The notes beneath the pieces are model-generated. The model did not search any database, was not told where the DNA came from, and saw only the letters and a program-made list of their open reading frames with translations. Source: Wylensekiella montiformis (lineage in GTDB: Bacteria > Bacillota > Negativicutes > Selenomonadales > Selenomonadaceae). Taken from it: DNA of 64,000 nt. Numbering within the stretch: position 1 is the first letter of the stretch; each line of letters begins with the position of its first letter. The stretch is from positions 124,001 through 188,000 of the forward strand of contig NZ_VUNL01000005.1 in NCBI RefSeq assembly GCF_009697385.1, read 5' to 3'. Of this stretch, positions 52,952 to 60,239 are shown in pieces. A program made the position numbers and the translations under genes.

Positions 52952-54025
52952 TTGAAAGCGAAGCGGATTTTTCTGGCAGGAGTCGTGTTGATGCTGCTGA
53001 TTTTGCTGTCCGGCTGCGGGCGGCAGCAGGTGCAGCGCCATGAAATGCTCATGGACACGGTCGCCACGCTCAGTGCGGAGGGGCCGCAGGCCCGGGAGGC
53101 TGTCGATGAAGGAATGGAGCGGCTTCGGGAGCTGGATGCCATGGCATCGCCGGCCGGCGTGGACAGCGACCTGCAGAAGCTGGCAGAATCTGCGGGCAGC
53201 GGGCAGTGGGTGCCGCTCCACGCCGAAGTATATCACATGCTGGAAGTCTCTCAGGAATATTCCCGCCGGACGGACGGGGCCTGGGACGTGACGACGGGGC
53301 CGCTTGTCGCGCTGTGGGGAATCGGCACGGAACATGCGCACGTCCCTTCGGCGGAAGAAATCGCACAGGCCCGTGCGCGCGTCGGCTGGCAGAAACTCGA
53401 ACTGCAGCCCGAAACGCAGAGCGCCCGGCTGACCGAAAGCGGCATGAGTCTGGATCTCGGCGGCATTGCCAAGGGCATGGCATTGGACGAAGTGCGGAAA
53501 ATCTATGACAAACACGGCATCCGGAACGGACTGATCAATCTGGGCGCCAGCTCTCTTTTCGCGCTGGGGAACAATGACAAAGGCGCATCCTGGCGGATCG
53601 GCATCCGCCATCCGCGCAGCAGCGATCCCGATACCATGCTGGCGGTCATCCCGCTTTCCGGGCAGGCCCTGTCCACATCCGGCGACTACGAACGATTTTT
53701 TGAACGTGACGGCATCCGCTATCACCATATCCTCGACCCGCGGACCGGCGCGCCTTCCCGCAGCGGCGCCATGAGCGACACCATCGTTGTCGACGGCAGT
53801 CTGCCGGACGCCGGCATGCTGTCCGACCTGCTGACGACCGCCGTATTCGTCCTCGGCCCGGAACAGGGGCAGGACTTCCTTCGCCGTCTGCCTCCGGAAA
53901 TCCACGGCATGATCTGCAGTCAGGATCAAATCCTCTGGCCGGCGCATGGCCTGAACGACATCATTCAGCAAGTCCATCCGGATTTCACATGGCATATCCA
54001 GACCGAACCTGCCGACGTGCCGTGA
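52952..54025 (+). CDS. apbE: FAD:protein FMN transferase lipoprotein
   Basis: 357 residues. Attaches FMN to Thr residues of Rnf/Nqr-type or other extracytoplasmic flavoproteins. The N-terminus is basic, then hydrophobic, with a lipobox LLSGC, so it is a lipoprotein. Family motifs: HEMLMDTVATL near the start, DVTTGPLVALWG, MSLDLGGIAKGMALD, ALSTSGDYERFF, and HHILDPRTGAP with the metal/nucleotide residues. TTG at 52952 is the likely start: AGAAGGAAGG lies just upstream, and an ATG at 52889 would add a polar extension before the signal peptide. Confidence 0.9.
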   Translation: MKAKRIFLAGVVLMLLILLSGCGRQQVQRHEMLMDTVATLSAEGPQAREAVDEGMERLRELDAMASPAGVDSDLQKLAESAGSGQWVPLHAEVYHMLEVSQEYSRRTDGAWDVTTGPLVALWGIGTEHAHVPSAEEIAQARARVGWQKLELQPETQSARLTESGMSLDLGGIAKGMALDEVRKIYDKHGIRNGLINLGASSLFALGNNDKGASWRIGIRHPRSSDPDTMLAVIPLSGQALSTSGDYERFFERDGIRYHHILDPRTGAPSRSGAMSDTIVVDGSLPDAGMLSDLLTTAVFVLGPEQGQDFLRRLPPEIHGMICSQDQILWPAHGLNDIIQQVHPDFTWHIQTEPADVP

Positions 54026-54123
54026 GGCGCATGGCAGACCAGACGTGTTCCTTTTTGATTCTGCAGGTGCAGTTTAGCAGATAGGAAAAACCTACAAGCA
54101 AATCGTCAGCGAAAAAAATTTTA

Positions 54124-54152
54124 TTGACAAAGTACAGAATAGGGGATATAAT
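54124..54152 (+). promoter_or_regulatory. Consensus promoter of tRNA-Thr
   Basis: TTGACA (54124-54129), 17-base spacer, TATAAT (54147-54152): perfect consensus, 23 bases before the tRNA. Confidence 0.9.
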
Positions 54153-54175
54153 GACTACGCATTATGATGATGCGT

Positions 54176-54251
54176 GCTGATTTAGCTCAGTTGGTAGAGC
54201 AGCTCATTCGTAATGAGCAGGTCGTAGGTTCAAGTCCTATAATCAGCTCCA
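54176..54251 (+). tRNA. tRNA-Thr (anticodon CGT)
   Basis: GCTGATT (54176-54182) pairs with AATCAGC (54241-54247), followed by T and encoded CCA. Anticodon loop TTCGTAA gives CGT; GGTTCAAGTCC is the T-arm. All arms pair well. Confidence 0.94.
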
Positions 54252-54260
54252 TAAGCAATC

Positions 54261-54291
54261 AAGGCTTCCGGTTTACCGGGGGCCTTTTCTT
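54261..54291 (+). terminator. Terminator after tRNA-Thr
   Basis: CCGGT/ACCGG with outer AAGG/CCTT pairs, followed by TTTTCTT. Confidence 0.75.
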
Positions 54292-54365
54292 ATGAGCGGG
54301 GATGCGCGGTCCGTTGGAAAATAGATTGCGTTTTCGCCTGCGGGAAAAGAGGAGGAGCGGCGAGG

Positions 54366-56123
54366 GTGAAGCATTACGGTTTTCGATCTGTCTGGCGGCG
54401 TGCGGCCGCTTCCTGGCGGTGGTCTACCGCCTTTTTTGCTGTGCTTTGCGTGACCAATATACCGACATTGGTGCAGCTGTCGCTTTTCGAGGGGGCATCG
54501 CTTGCGCCTTTTCCGCGGTTTGTCCTGATGGTGGAAGGCATGTTCCGGGTCATGGGCTGTGCGCTTGTGCTGACGGCTGCCGCCGGGTTCCTGCCGCGGG
54601 CGGTGCGGACGGGGCTGGCAGGACTCAGCATCCTGCTCTTCGGCGTGGATGCCTTCACCCTGCGTCAGTATCACAGTGTGCTCGATGCCGGACTGCTGGA
54701 AGTGGTCGCTGCGACGAATCCGGCGGAGGCAACGGAATATGCCGTCAGTCAGGCGGGCGCGATCGCACCGGTTGCCGCATGGACCTTGCTGGCTTTCGGT
54801 CTGGCTATGCTGTGCTGGAAACGGGGGAACGTGCCTGCGTCCGTGCGCTGCTGCTTCATGAGGCTGCGGTATGTCCGCTTTGCGCTGGCGGGGTTGATTC
54901 TGCTGTTTTTCACGGCGGGGCTGGTTCATGCGCGGTATGATCCGGAGCAGCAGGTGCGCCATATCCCGCAGTCCCTGTCGCTTTGGCGGCTGGCGGTGAA
55001 TGTACAGCAGGCAAAGGAGGAGATCGGCTCGACCGCATATGTAGACTATACGCTGGCGCAGCATCCGGTTACGATCCTTTCGGACGCGCATGATATTCCG
55101 TATGTGATCGTTATCCTTGGAGAATCGACGAGCCGCCATCATATGTCGCTGTATGGCTATGGCCTGCCGACGACGCCGCACCTCGATGCCCGCGGCGCGG
55201 CGGGCGAGCTGGCGGTATTCCGCGAGGTGACCAGTCCGCATGCGGGGACGATGGCCGTGCTGCGCACCTTGTTCAGCTTTTATGACAACGCATCAGAAGG
55301 CCTGTGGTATGAATACGGGAATCTTTTCGATATCCTGCGGCATTCGGGGGTGCGTACGGCCTGGCTGTCGAATCAGGAGTCGTCCGGTTTCTACGGGAGC
55401 ATTGGGCGGACGCTTGGCGGGCGCTGCGATACGATGAAATTTACGAGCTGTCTGTCCCATACGATTGATTTGTCCGAGCGATATGATGAAGAGCTTTTGC
55501 CGCTGCTGGATGAGACGTTGGCGGAAGAAAGCGATGCGGAGTCTCATTTTCTCGTATTGCACCTCATGGGGGCGCATGAGGATTTCCAGCGGCGTTATCC
55601 CGCCGCCTATGCGCAGTTTACCGCGGAGGATGAACGCGGTCGGGGTCTGGCCTCCGGGGAAAAAGAACGCGCTGTGCGCGCGGCATACGATAACGCCGTA
55701 CTCTATGATGATGCCATTGTCGATGCGATCCTTCGGCGGTTCGAGGGAAAAGACGCCGTCGTTGTATTCCTGTCGGATCACGGAGAAGAAGTTTACGATG
55801 TGCGCGATCTTGCGGGACACGGGGACGAAGCGAGCCCATGGCAGCGCGATATTCCTTGCGTCGTCTGGATGTCGCGGGCATTTCAAACCAATCATCCGGC
55901 GGCCGTCAGAAGAAAAAGGCGCCGGCCTTGTGGAACAAAAACTCCGCGCAGCCAAAGAGCGACGTTGCGTAGAGCAGCACAAAAATCGCCTGCCGCAGCC
56001 AGCCCTTTGGTACAAAGCGGTAAAGCAGATCGCCGAGCAGGAGCCCCGTCAGCAGACCGGGGACGAGATACAAAAACCCCGCAAACGATGAGTCAATGCC
56101 ATATCCGCCGAGTCCGTGCGTGA
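54366..56123 (+). CDS. Sulfatase-type phosphoethanolamine transferase, C-terminus replaced
   Basis: 585 codons. Five hydrophobic segments occupy about the first 190 residues (the transferase membrane domain of the EptA/CptA group); the catalytic sulfatase-like domain follows with VILGESTSRHHMSLYGY (nucleophile Thr/Ser region), SPHAGTMAVLRTL, HLMGAHEDF and LSDHGEEVYDVRD. Relatives add phosphoethanolamine to lipid A or core sugars. Homology stops near residue 511: the last 74 residues are an Arg/Pro-rich frame antisense to the TauE gene, and roughly 60 natural C-terminal residues are missing. Starts with GTG after AGGAGG. Activity is doubtful because the C-terminal end of the fold is lost. Confidence 0.8.
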   Translation: MKHYGFRSVWRRAAASWRWSTAFFAVLCVTNIPTLVQLSLFEGASLAPFPRFVLMVEGMFRVMGCALVLTAAAGFLPRAVRTGLAGLSILLFGVDAFTLRQYHSVLDAGLLEVVAATNPAEATEYAVSQAGAIAPVAAWTLLAFGLAMLCWKRGNVPASVRCCFMRLRYVRFALAGLILLFFTAGLVHARYDPEQQVRHIPQSLSLWRLAVNVQQAKEEIGSTAYVDYTLAQHPVTILSDAHDIPYVIVILGESTSRHHMSLYGYGLPTTPHLDARGAAGELAVFREVTSPHAGTMAVLRTLFSFYDNASEGLWYEYGNLFDILRHSGVRTAWLSNQESSGFYGSIGRTLGGRCDTMKFTSCLSHTIDLSERYDEELLPLLDETLAEESDAESHFLVLHLMGAHEDFQRRYPAAYAQFTAEDERGRGLASGEKERAVRAAYDNAVLYDDAIVDAILRRFEGKDAVVVFLSDHGEEVYDVRDLAGHGDEASPWQRDIPCVVWMSRAFQTNHPAAVRRKRRRPCGTKTPRSQRATLRRAAQKSPAAASPLVQSGKADRRAGAPSADRGRDTKTPQTMSQCHIRRVRA

Positions 56124-56673
56124 CGAGTGACGTGATGTTGCAAAGAAAAAAGAACAGAAAACATGTGGCGCGCAGCATCCCGGGCGCCATTTTCGTGTGC
56201 GCAATATAAATGAGAAACGGCGGCCCGCCCATGCCCGTCGTGACAGAGGTAATGCCCGCTAGCACGCCCGTCCTCACCGAGTTGCCGTTCGTCTCGCGGA
56301 AGCGCGCCCGCGTCGCCTGCATGACGAGCAGGGAGATCAGCACCATGAGGTTGATGAGCAGCTTCAATGTCTCACTGGCTGCCATATCGAAAATCTGAAA
56401 GCCGATGGGCTGCCCGATGAGAACGCCGAGATACAGAAACGCCACCAGCCGCAGGTTCACCTCGCGCAGATGCAGGATGCTCTGGACAAAATTGCCGCAG
56501 AGACAGAGCAGCAGCACGACGGATACCACCGCTTTTGCATCGTAAAACAACATCAAAAGCGGTGCCATAACAATCGCCAGCCCGAAGCCCGTAAGCGACT
56601 GCAGGAACGCCGCAGCCGCGACGCAGCTGAGCGGCAGCGCATGTGCGGCGAGTCCCGAAAGATAAGATTCCAT
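55906..56673 (-). CDS. TauE/SafE-family sulfite/anion exporter
   Basis: 255 residues with about 7-8 membrane segments and the family's paired repeats: FLQSLTGFGLAIVMAPLL near the N-terminus and SVTTGMGGPPFLIYIAH in the middle (Gly-Phe-Gly and Gly-Gly-Pro-Pro motifs). Relatives export sulfite, sulfoacetate or other organic anions. AGGAGGTCGTTGGA before the ATG at 56673 fixes the start. It is complete, whereas the sulfatase gene it abuts is truncated, so it most likely arrived with the incoming segment. Confidence 0.87.
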   Translation of the reverse strand: MESYLSGLAAHALPLSCVAAAAFLQSLTGFGLAIVMAPLLMLFYDAKAVVSVVLLLCLCGNFVQSILHLREVNLRLVAFLYLGVLIGQPIGFQIFDMAASETLKLLINLMVLISLLVMQATRARFRETNGNSVRTGVLAGITSVTTGMGGPPFLIYIAHTKMAPGMLRATCFLFFFLCNITSLVTHGLGGYGIDSSFAGFLYLVPGLLTGLLLGDLLYRFVPKGWLRQAIFVLLYATSLFGCAEFLFHKAGAFFF

Positions 56674-56749
56674 TCCAACGACCTCCTGAGATTTGTTTTT
56701 CCTTTCTATTATACAATGAACCACAGTCAGGCGGGAGTTTTGCATCCAT

Positions 56750-56766
56750 TACCATCGGATAAAAGC
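56750..56766. repeat. Half-copy of the TTATCCGATGCT repeat
   Basis: TACCATCGGATAAAAGC resembles one arm of copies A and B, with the GC of AGCATC changed to CC. No partner arm is close by. Confidence 0.4.
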
Positions 56767-56804
56767 TGGGGAGAGGCATTGTCAGTCCCTTGATGTTGAT
56801 TCTT

Positions 56805-57227
56805 TCATGTGTGAAGGAAAAAAATACCGATCAGGCAAAGGGCGATGCCCAGAAACTGTCTGGGGAGAAGGATATCTTTGTAACACAGCACGCCGACCGC
56901 TGTCAGCAGGAGAGCTATGGTGACATTGACTACGAGCGAAGCGGTGCTGATTTTCCAGCCGGCCCGGTACATCAGGATATAGCCGAGTTCAACGCCAACA
57001 AGCGTCACGCCCCAGACGGCGCAAGTCCCATTGAGAGAAAAGAGATCCTGACGCAGAGAATGACTCGTGATCAGATACGCGGCGGCGCACAGCAGAAAAC
57101 TGACCAGATAGGCCACGCTGAGCGCGAGAAACGGAGGAACGCCCGACGGGGTTGCCTTCGCAGCCAGATGATAGCCCATATTGCCGATCACGCCGATAAA
57201 AAAGGGAACGAGGAAAGCCAGGTTCAT
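56805..57227 (-). CDS. Four-helix DMT/EamA-like half transporter
   Basis: 140 residues, four to five hydrophobic segments, a single EamA-type unit rather than the usual two, similar in size to small multidrug-resistance proteins. Such half-size carriers work as dimers and export cations, polyamines or guanidinium-like compounds; the substrate here is not known. A GTG at 57239 is in frame, but AGGAGG is better placed for the ATG at 57227. The gene sits behind a leader with two perfect hairpins, the second a full terminator, so expression is very likely controlled by transcription termination. Confidence 0.78.
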   Translation of the reverse strand: MNLAFLVPFFIGVIGNMGYHLAAKATPSGVPPFLALSVAYLVSFLLCAAAYLITSHSLRQDLFSLNGTCAVWGVTLVGVELGYILMYRAGWKISTASLVVNVTIALLLTAVGVLCYKDILLPRQFLGIALCLIGIFFLHT

Positions 57228-57245
57228 GTGTCTCAGCACCTCCTA

Positions 57246-57358
57246 AACAAAAAAGAGGTGTCGGGAGATTGTCTTGCCGCATGCGGTCATGCCGTAAAAC
57301 AATCTCCCGACACCTCGGTATTTTCTGTCCGGCGACAGAAAATACATATCGATGAGAT
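57246..57358 (-). promoter_or_regulatory. Two-hairpin terminator-type leader of the DMT gene
   Basis: Read on the minus strand: a 12-base perfect hairpin (57334-57345 with 57318-57329) with tetraloop GCCG, then one base, then an 18-base perfect hairpin (57299-57316 with 57255-57272, stem GAGGTGTCGGGAGATTGT) with a 26-base loop and a TTTTTTG tail, then the AGGAGG site. CGGC occurs twice in the large loop and could kiss the GCCG tetraloop. Promoter TTGACG-17-TAGAAT (57394-57389, 57371-57366) starts transcription at about 57358. The layout recalls kissing-loop riboswitches such as guanidine-IV, but class is unproven. Confidence 0.75.
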
Positions 57359-57444
57359 TACTGCCATTCTATCATATCTGTTTTGCCGCGTCAACGTGAA
57401 GTGAAGGAGGCCGGGCTTGCTGCTCTTTGCATCAGTGAACTCTC

Positions 57445-57474
57445 TTGCCAATGATATTCCCGTCAGCGTATAAT
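57445..57474 (+). promoter_or_regulatory. Promoter of first Rpn gene
   Basis: TTGCCA (57445-57450), 18-base spacer, TATAAT (57469-57474). The identical arrangement precedes the second copy (60187-60192 and 60211-60216). Confidence 0.7.
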
Positions 57475-57497
57475 TGAGTTAGAAAGGAGTGTTGCCC

Positions 57498-58331
57498 ATG
57501 GAAGAAATGACGAGGAGCGAGGTCAACAAGATCTGGGAAAACCTGACCATCGCGGACAATTTCATCTTTCAGAAAGTCATGCGCAAGAAACGTCTCTGTA
57601 AGCGGTTCATCGAGAAGATTCTGCACATCAGGATTCGGAAGATTATGTTCCCGGAAACGGAAAAAGGTATCAATGTTCGCCGTGACAGCAAGAGTGTCAG
57701 ATTAGACGTCTACGTCGAGGACGACAAGGGTACGCTCTACGACATCGAGATGCAGACGACTGACTACGCCGACCCCGCGGAACTACCGAAGCGTACGCGC
57801 TATTATCAGGCCATGATGGACATGGATGTGCTTAACAAGGGCGAGTTCTACACGAAGTTGCGGAAGACTTATATCATCTTTATTTGCACGTTTGATCCCT
57901 TTGACCGCAATCTCAGCCAGTACACTTTCCGTGAGACCTGCGCAGAGGATGCGACGTTGGAGATGGGCGACGAGACGACGAAGATTTTTCTGAACAGCAA
58001 AGGAAAACGAGAAGGCATCGACAGCGATCTCGCGGCTTTCCTCGACTACATCGAGGGCAAGGCGCCGAAGGGAAAATTTACGGAAACCATTGCCAATGAG
58101 GTGGAAGTAGCAAAAGAAAACAAGGAAATGAAGGTGGAGTATATGACCTACTACATGGAACTGCGGAGAAGCGAAGAACGCGGTATGGAAAAAGGTATGG
58201 AAAAAGGTATGGAAAAAGGCCGTTTGGAAACGTTGAAGTCACTCGTTGTGGCAAAGCTCCTGAGCCTGAAAGACGCTGCGGATGTGGCGGGTATGTCAGA
58301 GGAAAAATTCAAGAAGATCGCAGAGCTCTGA
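57498..58331 (+). CDS. Rpn/PD-(D/E)XK transposase-like nuclease, copy 1
   Basis: 277 residues of the Rpn (PDDEXK_2) family, proteins that cut DNA and promote RecA-independent recombination in E. coli. Active-site elements: SVRLDVYVEDDKG (Asp) and LYDIEMQTTDY (Glu-x-Gln). A four-residue GMEK unit is repeated three times (12-base units at 58182-58217) between the nuclease domain and the C-terminal tail. AAAGGAG is 9 bases from the ATG at 57498. It is about 95 percent identical in DNA to the gene at 60240, and the pair flanks the HPr-lactate dehydrogenase gene. Confidence 0.88.
   Translation: MEEMTRSEVNKIWENLTIADNFIFQKVMRKKRLCKRFIEKILHIRIRKIMFPETEKGINVRRDSKSVRLDVYVEDDKGTLYDIEMQTTDYADPAELPKRTRYYQAMMDMDVLNKGEFYTKLRKTYIIFICTFDPFDRNLSQYTFRETCAEDATLEMGDETTKIFLNSKGKREGIDSDLAAFLDYIEGKAPKGKFTETIANEVEVAKENKEMKVEYMTYYMELRRSEERGMEKGMEKGMEKGRLETLKSLVVAKLLSLKDAADVAGMSEEKFKKIAEL
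58182..58217 (+). repeat. 12-base tandem repeat, three units
   Basis: GGTATGGAAAAA three times in frame, encoding GMEK. The sister gene has five units at 60924-60983. Confidence 0.92.
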
Positions 58332-58468
58332 GGAGGTTTGTTGGTGTTTCGGATTCTTTTTGTCTGCTACGGCACTACAGAAGCATCCGGCGCGGCGGGC
58401 TTTCTCTGCAGCGGTGTCAATCTCGGTAAAAGACTTTCAAAAAAGTGCAGCGAGACTGCAATATGTTA

Positions 58469-58497
58469 TTGATTTCACACGCTCGGCGTCGTATAAT
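58469..58497 (+). promoter_or_regulatory. Promoter of the HPr-lactate dehydrogenase gene
   Basis: TTGATT (58469-58474), 17-base spacer, TATAAT (58492-58497), about 60 bases upstream of the start. Confidence 0.75.
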
Positions 58498-58557
58498 CGT
58501 ATTTGCGATATAGATATAATAGATGAGACGCATTGTTTTTATGGGAGGATCCTATTA

Positions 58558-59856
58558 ATGAAAAAATTCCAAGTCGTCGTGAAGTGTTCACTCGGTATCC
58601 ATGCGCGTCCCGCAGCGCAGATCGCGCAGTCATGCAGCAGCCTGCGGGCGGCGGTGACGCTCGAAACCGACCATGAAACTGCCCAGGGCAACAATGTGCT
58701 GGAGATCCTGAACCTCCATGCCGCGAAAGGCGCGAAGGTCAATGTCACGGTGGACGGCCCCGACGAGGAGGAGGCCGCGCAGAAGATCCAGGAGGTCTTT
58801 GAGGCCATGGGCCCGAAGGAGAAAGAGGTCCCCGTCCTCAAGGTCGCGTTCTTTGGCACGAAGGATTATGACCGCCTCTATTTCAGCGAACTCGCAAAGG
58901 ACAAGGGCGAGGGTACGTACAACGTCGAGCTCAAATATTTCACGAGCCGCCTGACGAACGAGACGGCGCATCTCGCCAATGGCTATGACGCCGTGTGCAT
59001 TTTCGTCAATGACGAGGCGCCGCGCCCTGTCATCGAGCAGCTGCACGATGGCGGCGTCCGACTGATCCTCTTGCGCTGCGCTGGCTTCAACAATGTCGAT
59101 AAAAAGGCTGCTGCCGAGTACGGCATCGCGGTTCTGCGCGTACCGGCCTATTCCCCGTACGCGGTGGCGGAGCATGCGATGGCGACGCTGCAGGCCGCGA
59201 ACCGCCGCCTGCACAAGGCGTACAACAAGGTGCGCGACAACAACTTCGACCTCACGGGCCTGCTCGGCGTCGATCTCCACAACAAGGTCGCCGGCATCCT
59301 CGGCACGGGGCGCATCGGCCAATGCATGGCGCGCATCTGCAAGGGCTACGGCATGACGGTCATCGGCTGGGATGCGTACCCGAACAAGAAGCTCGAGGAA
59401 GAGGGGCTGCTCACTTATGCCTCGAAGGAGGAGGTTCTGAAGCGCTCCGACCTCATCTCCATTCATGCACCGCTCATCATGGGCGAAGGCGGCACGTATC
59501 ATCTCATCGATGAGAAGGCCATCTCCCTCATGAAGGACGATGTCATGCTCACGAATGCCGCGCGCGGCGGCCTCATCGATACGGAGGCGCTCATCGCTGC
59601 ACTCAAGAAGGGCAAGTTCCATGCGGTCGCGCTCGACGTCTACGAGGGCGAGGATGACAATGTCTACACGGATCACAGCTTCGACGTCCTGACGGAGGAT
59701 GTCACGGGCCGCCTGCTCATGTTCCCGCAGGTCATCCTCACGAGCCATCAGGCATTCTTCACGCGCGAGGCGCTGCAGGCCATCGCGGCGGTGACGATGG
59801 AGAACGCCCGCAATTTCAACGAGGGCTGCCCGCTCGGCGCTGCTGAGGTGAAATAA
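58558..59856 (+). CDS. HPr-domain fused to D-lactate dehydrogenase
   Basis: 432 residues. Residues 1-88 are an HPr phosphocarrier domain: LGIHARPAAQ keeps His15, Arg17 and Pro18, but position 46 is Asn (GNNVLEIL) where Firmicute HPr has the regulated Ser. Residues about 94-432 are a D-2-hydroxyacid dehydrogenase close to D-lactate dehydrogenase: LLRCAGFNNVD with the catalytic Arg, GTGRIGQCMARI (NAD-binding glycines), LDVYEGEDD with the Glu, and TSHQAFFT with the catalytic His. All catalytic residues are present, so it should reduce pyruvate to D-lactate. The HPr half could be phosphorylated by enzyme I, tying lactate formation to sugar uptake. GGGAGG lies 9 bases before the ATG. Confidence 0.92.
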   Translation: MKKFQVVVKCSLGIHARPAAQIAQSCSSLRAAVTLETDHETAQGNNVLEILNLHAAKGAKVNVTVDGPDEEEAAQKIQEVFEAMGPKEKEVPVLKVAFFGTKDYDRLYFSELAKDKGEGTYNVELKYFTSRLTNETAHLANGYDAVCIFVNDEAPRPVIEQLHDGGVRLILLRCAGFNNVDKKAAAEYGIAVLRVPAYSPYAVAEHAMATLQAANRRLHKAYNKVRDNNFDLTGLLGVDLHNKVAGILGTGRIGQCMARICKGYGMTVIGWDAYPNKKLEEEGLLTYASKEEVLKRSDLISIHAPLIMGEGGTYHLIDEKAISLMKDDVMLTNAARGGLIDTEALIAALKKGKFHAVALDVYEGEDDNVYTDHSFDVLTEDVTGRLLMFPQVILTSHQAFFTREALQAIAAVTMENARNFNEGCPLGAAEVK

Positions 59857-59950
59857 GCACCATTACGGTTTCTAATATCCCAAGACGCGGCAATATCTCA
59901 TGGAGCACAGCATCATAAAGTTTTCCCGTGAAGCGTGAGAAAAAACGAAG

Positions 59951-59990
59951 AACGGCAGCCTGGCATATTTGCCTGGCTGCCGTTTTCTTT
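59951..59990 (+). terminator. Terminator after HPr-lactate dehydrogenase
   Basis: AACGGCAGCC (59951-59960) pairs with 59975-59984, with TGGC/GCC pairing inside, followed by TTCTTTATTTC. Confidence 0.82.
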
Positions 59991-60024
59991 ATTTCTTCCT
60001 GTATCCTGCAGGGAAGCATAGATG

Positions 60025-60113
60025 CTAGAATAAGTCAGAATGGGTACCTGTACGGAACAAGAAAAGTTCCAATGCATCTAAATCTTGGCGGTAAACAAGA
60101 AGCCAGTCTGGTT
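60025..60113 (-). pseudogene. Remnant of a YafQ/RelE-type toxin
   Basis: On the minus strand a frame reads EPDWLLVYRQDLDALELFLF followed by RTGTHSDLF and a stop. This is the C-terminal third of a YafQ-like mRNA interferase, matching the intact toxin at 61887 (EPDWLLVYAVDK and RTGTHSDLF). Stop codons lie immediately upstream in frame, and no antitoxin gene is present. It is a decayed second toxin-antitoxin locus beside the second Rpn copy. Confidence 0.75.
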
Positions 60114-60239
60114 CTGGAGGCGCATGCTACTGTCAGACAGTATTGATATTGCACGCAATGGCAGCTCTTGGTACCAATAGATTCTCTTGCCAGCAGCGTT
60201 CCCGTCAGCGTATAATTGAATAAGAAAGGAGTGTTGCCC

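Noticed and set aside
59928-60146. Plus-strand 72-codon ORF after the lactate dehydrogenase
   Set aside because: It runs through the terminator hairpin and antisense to the toxin remnant; no protein-like pattern.
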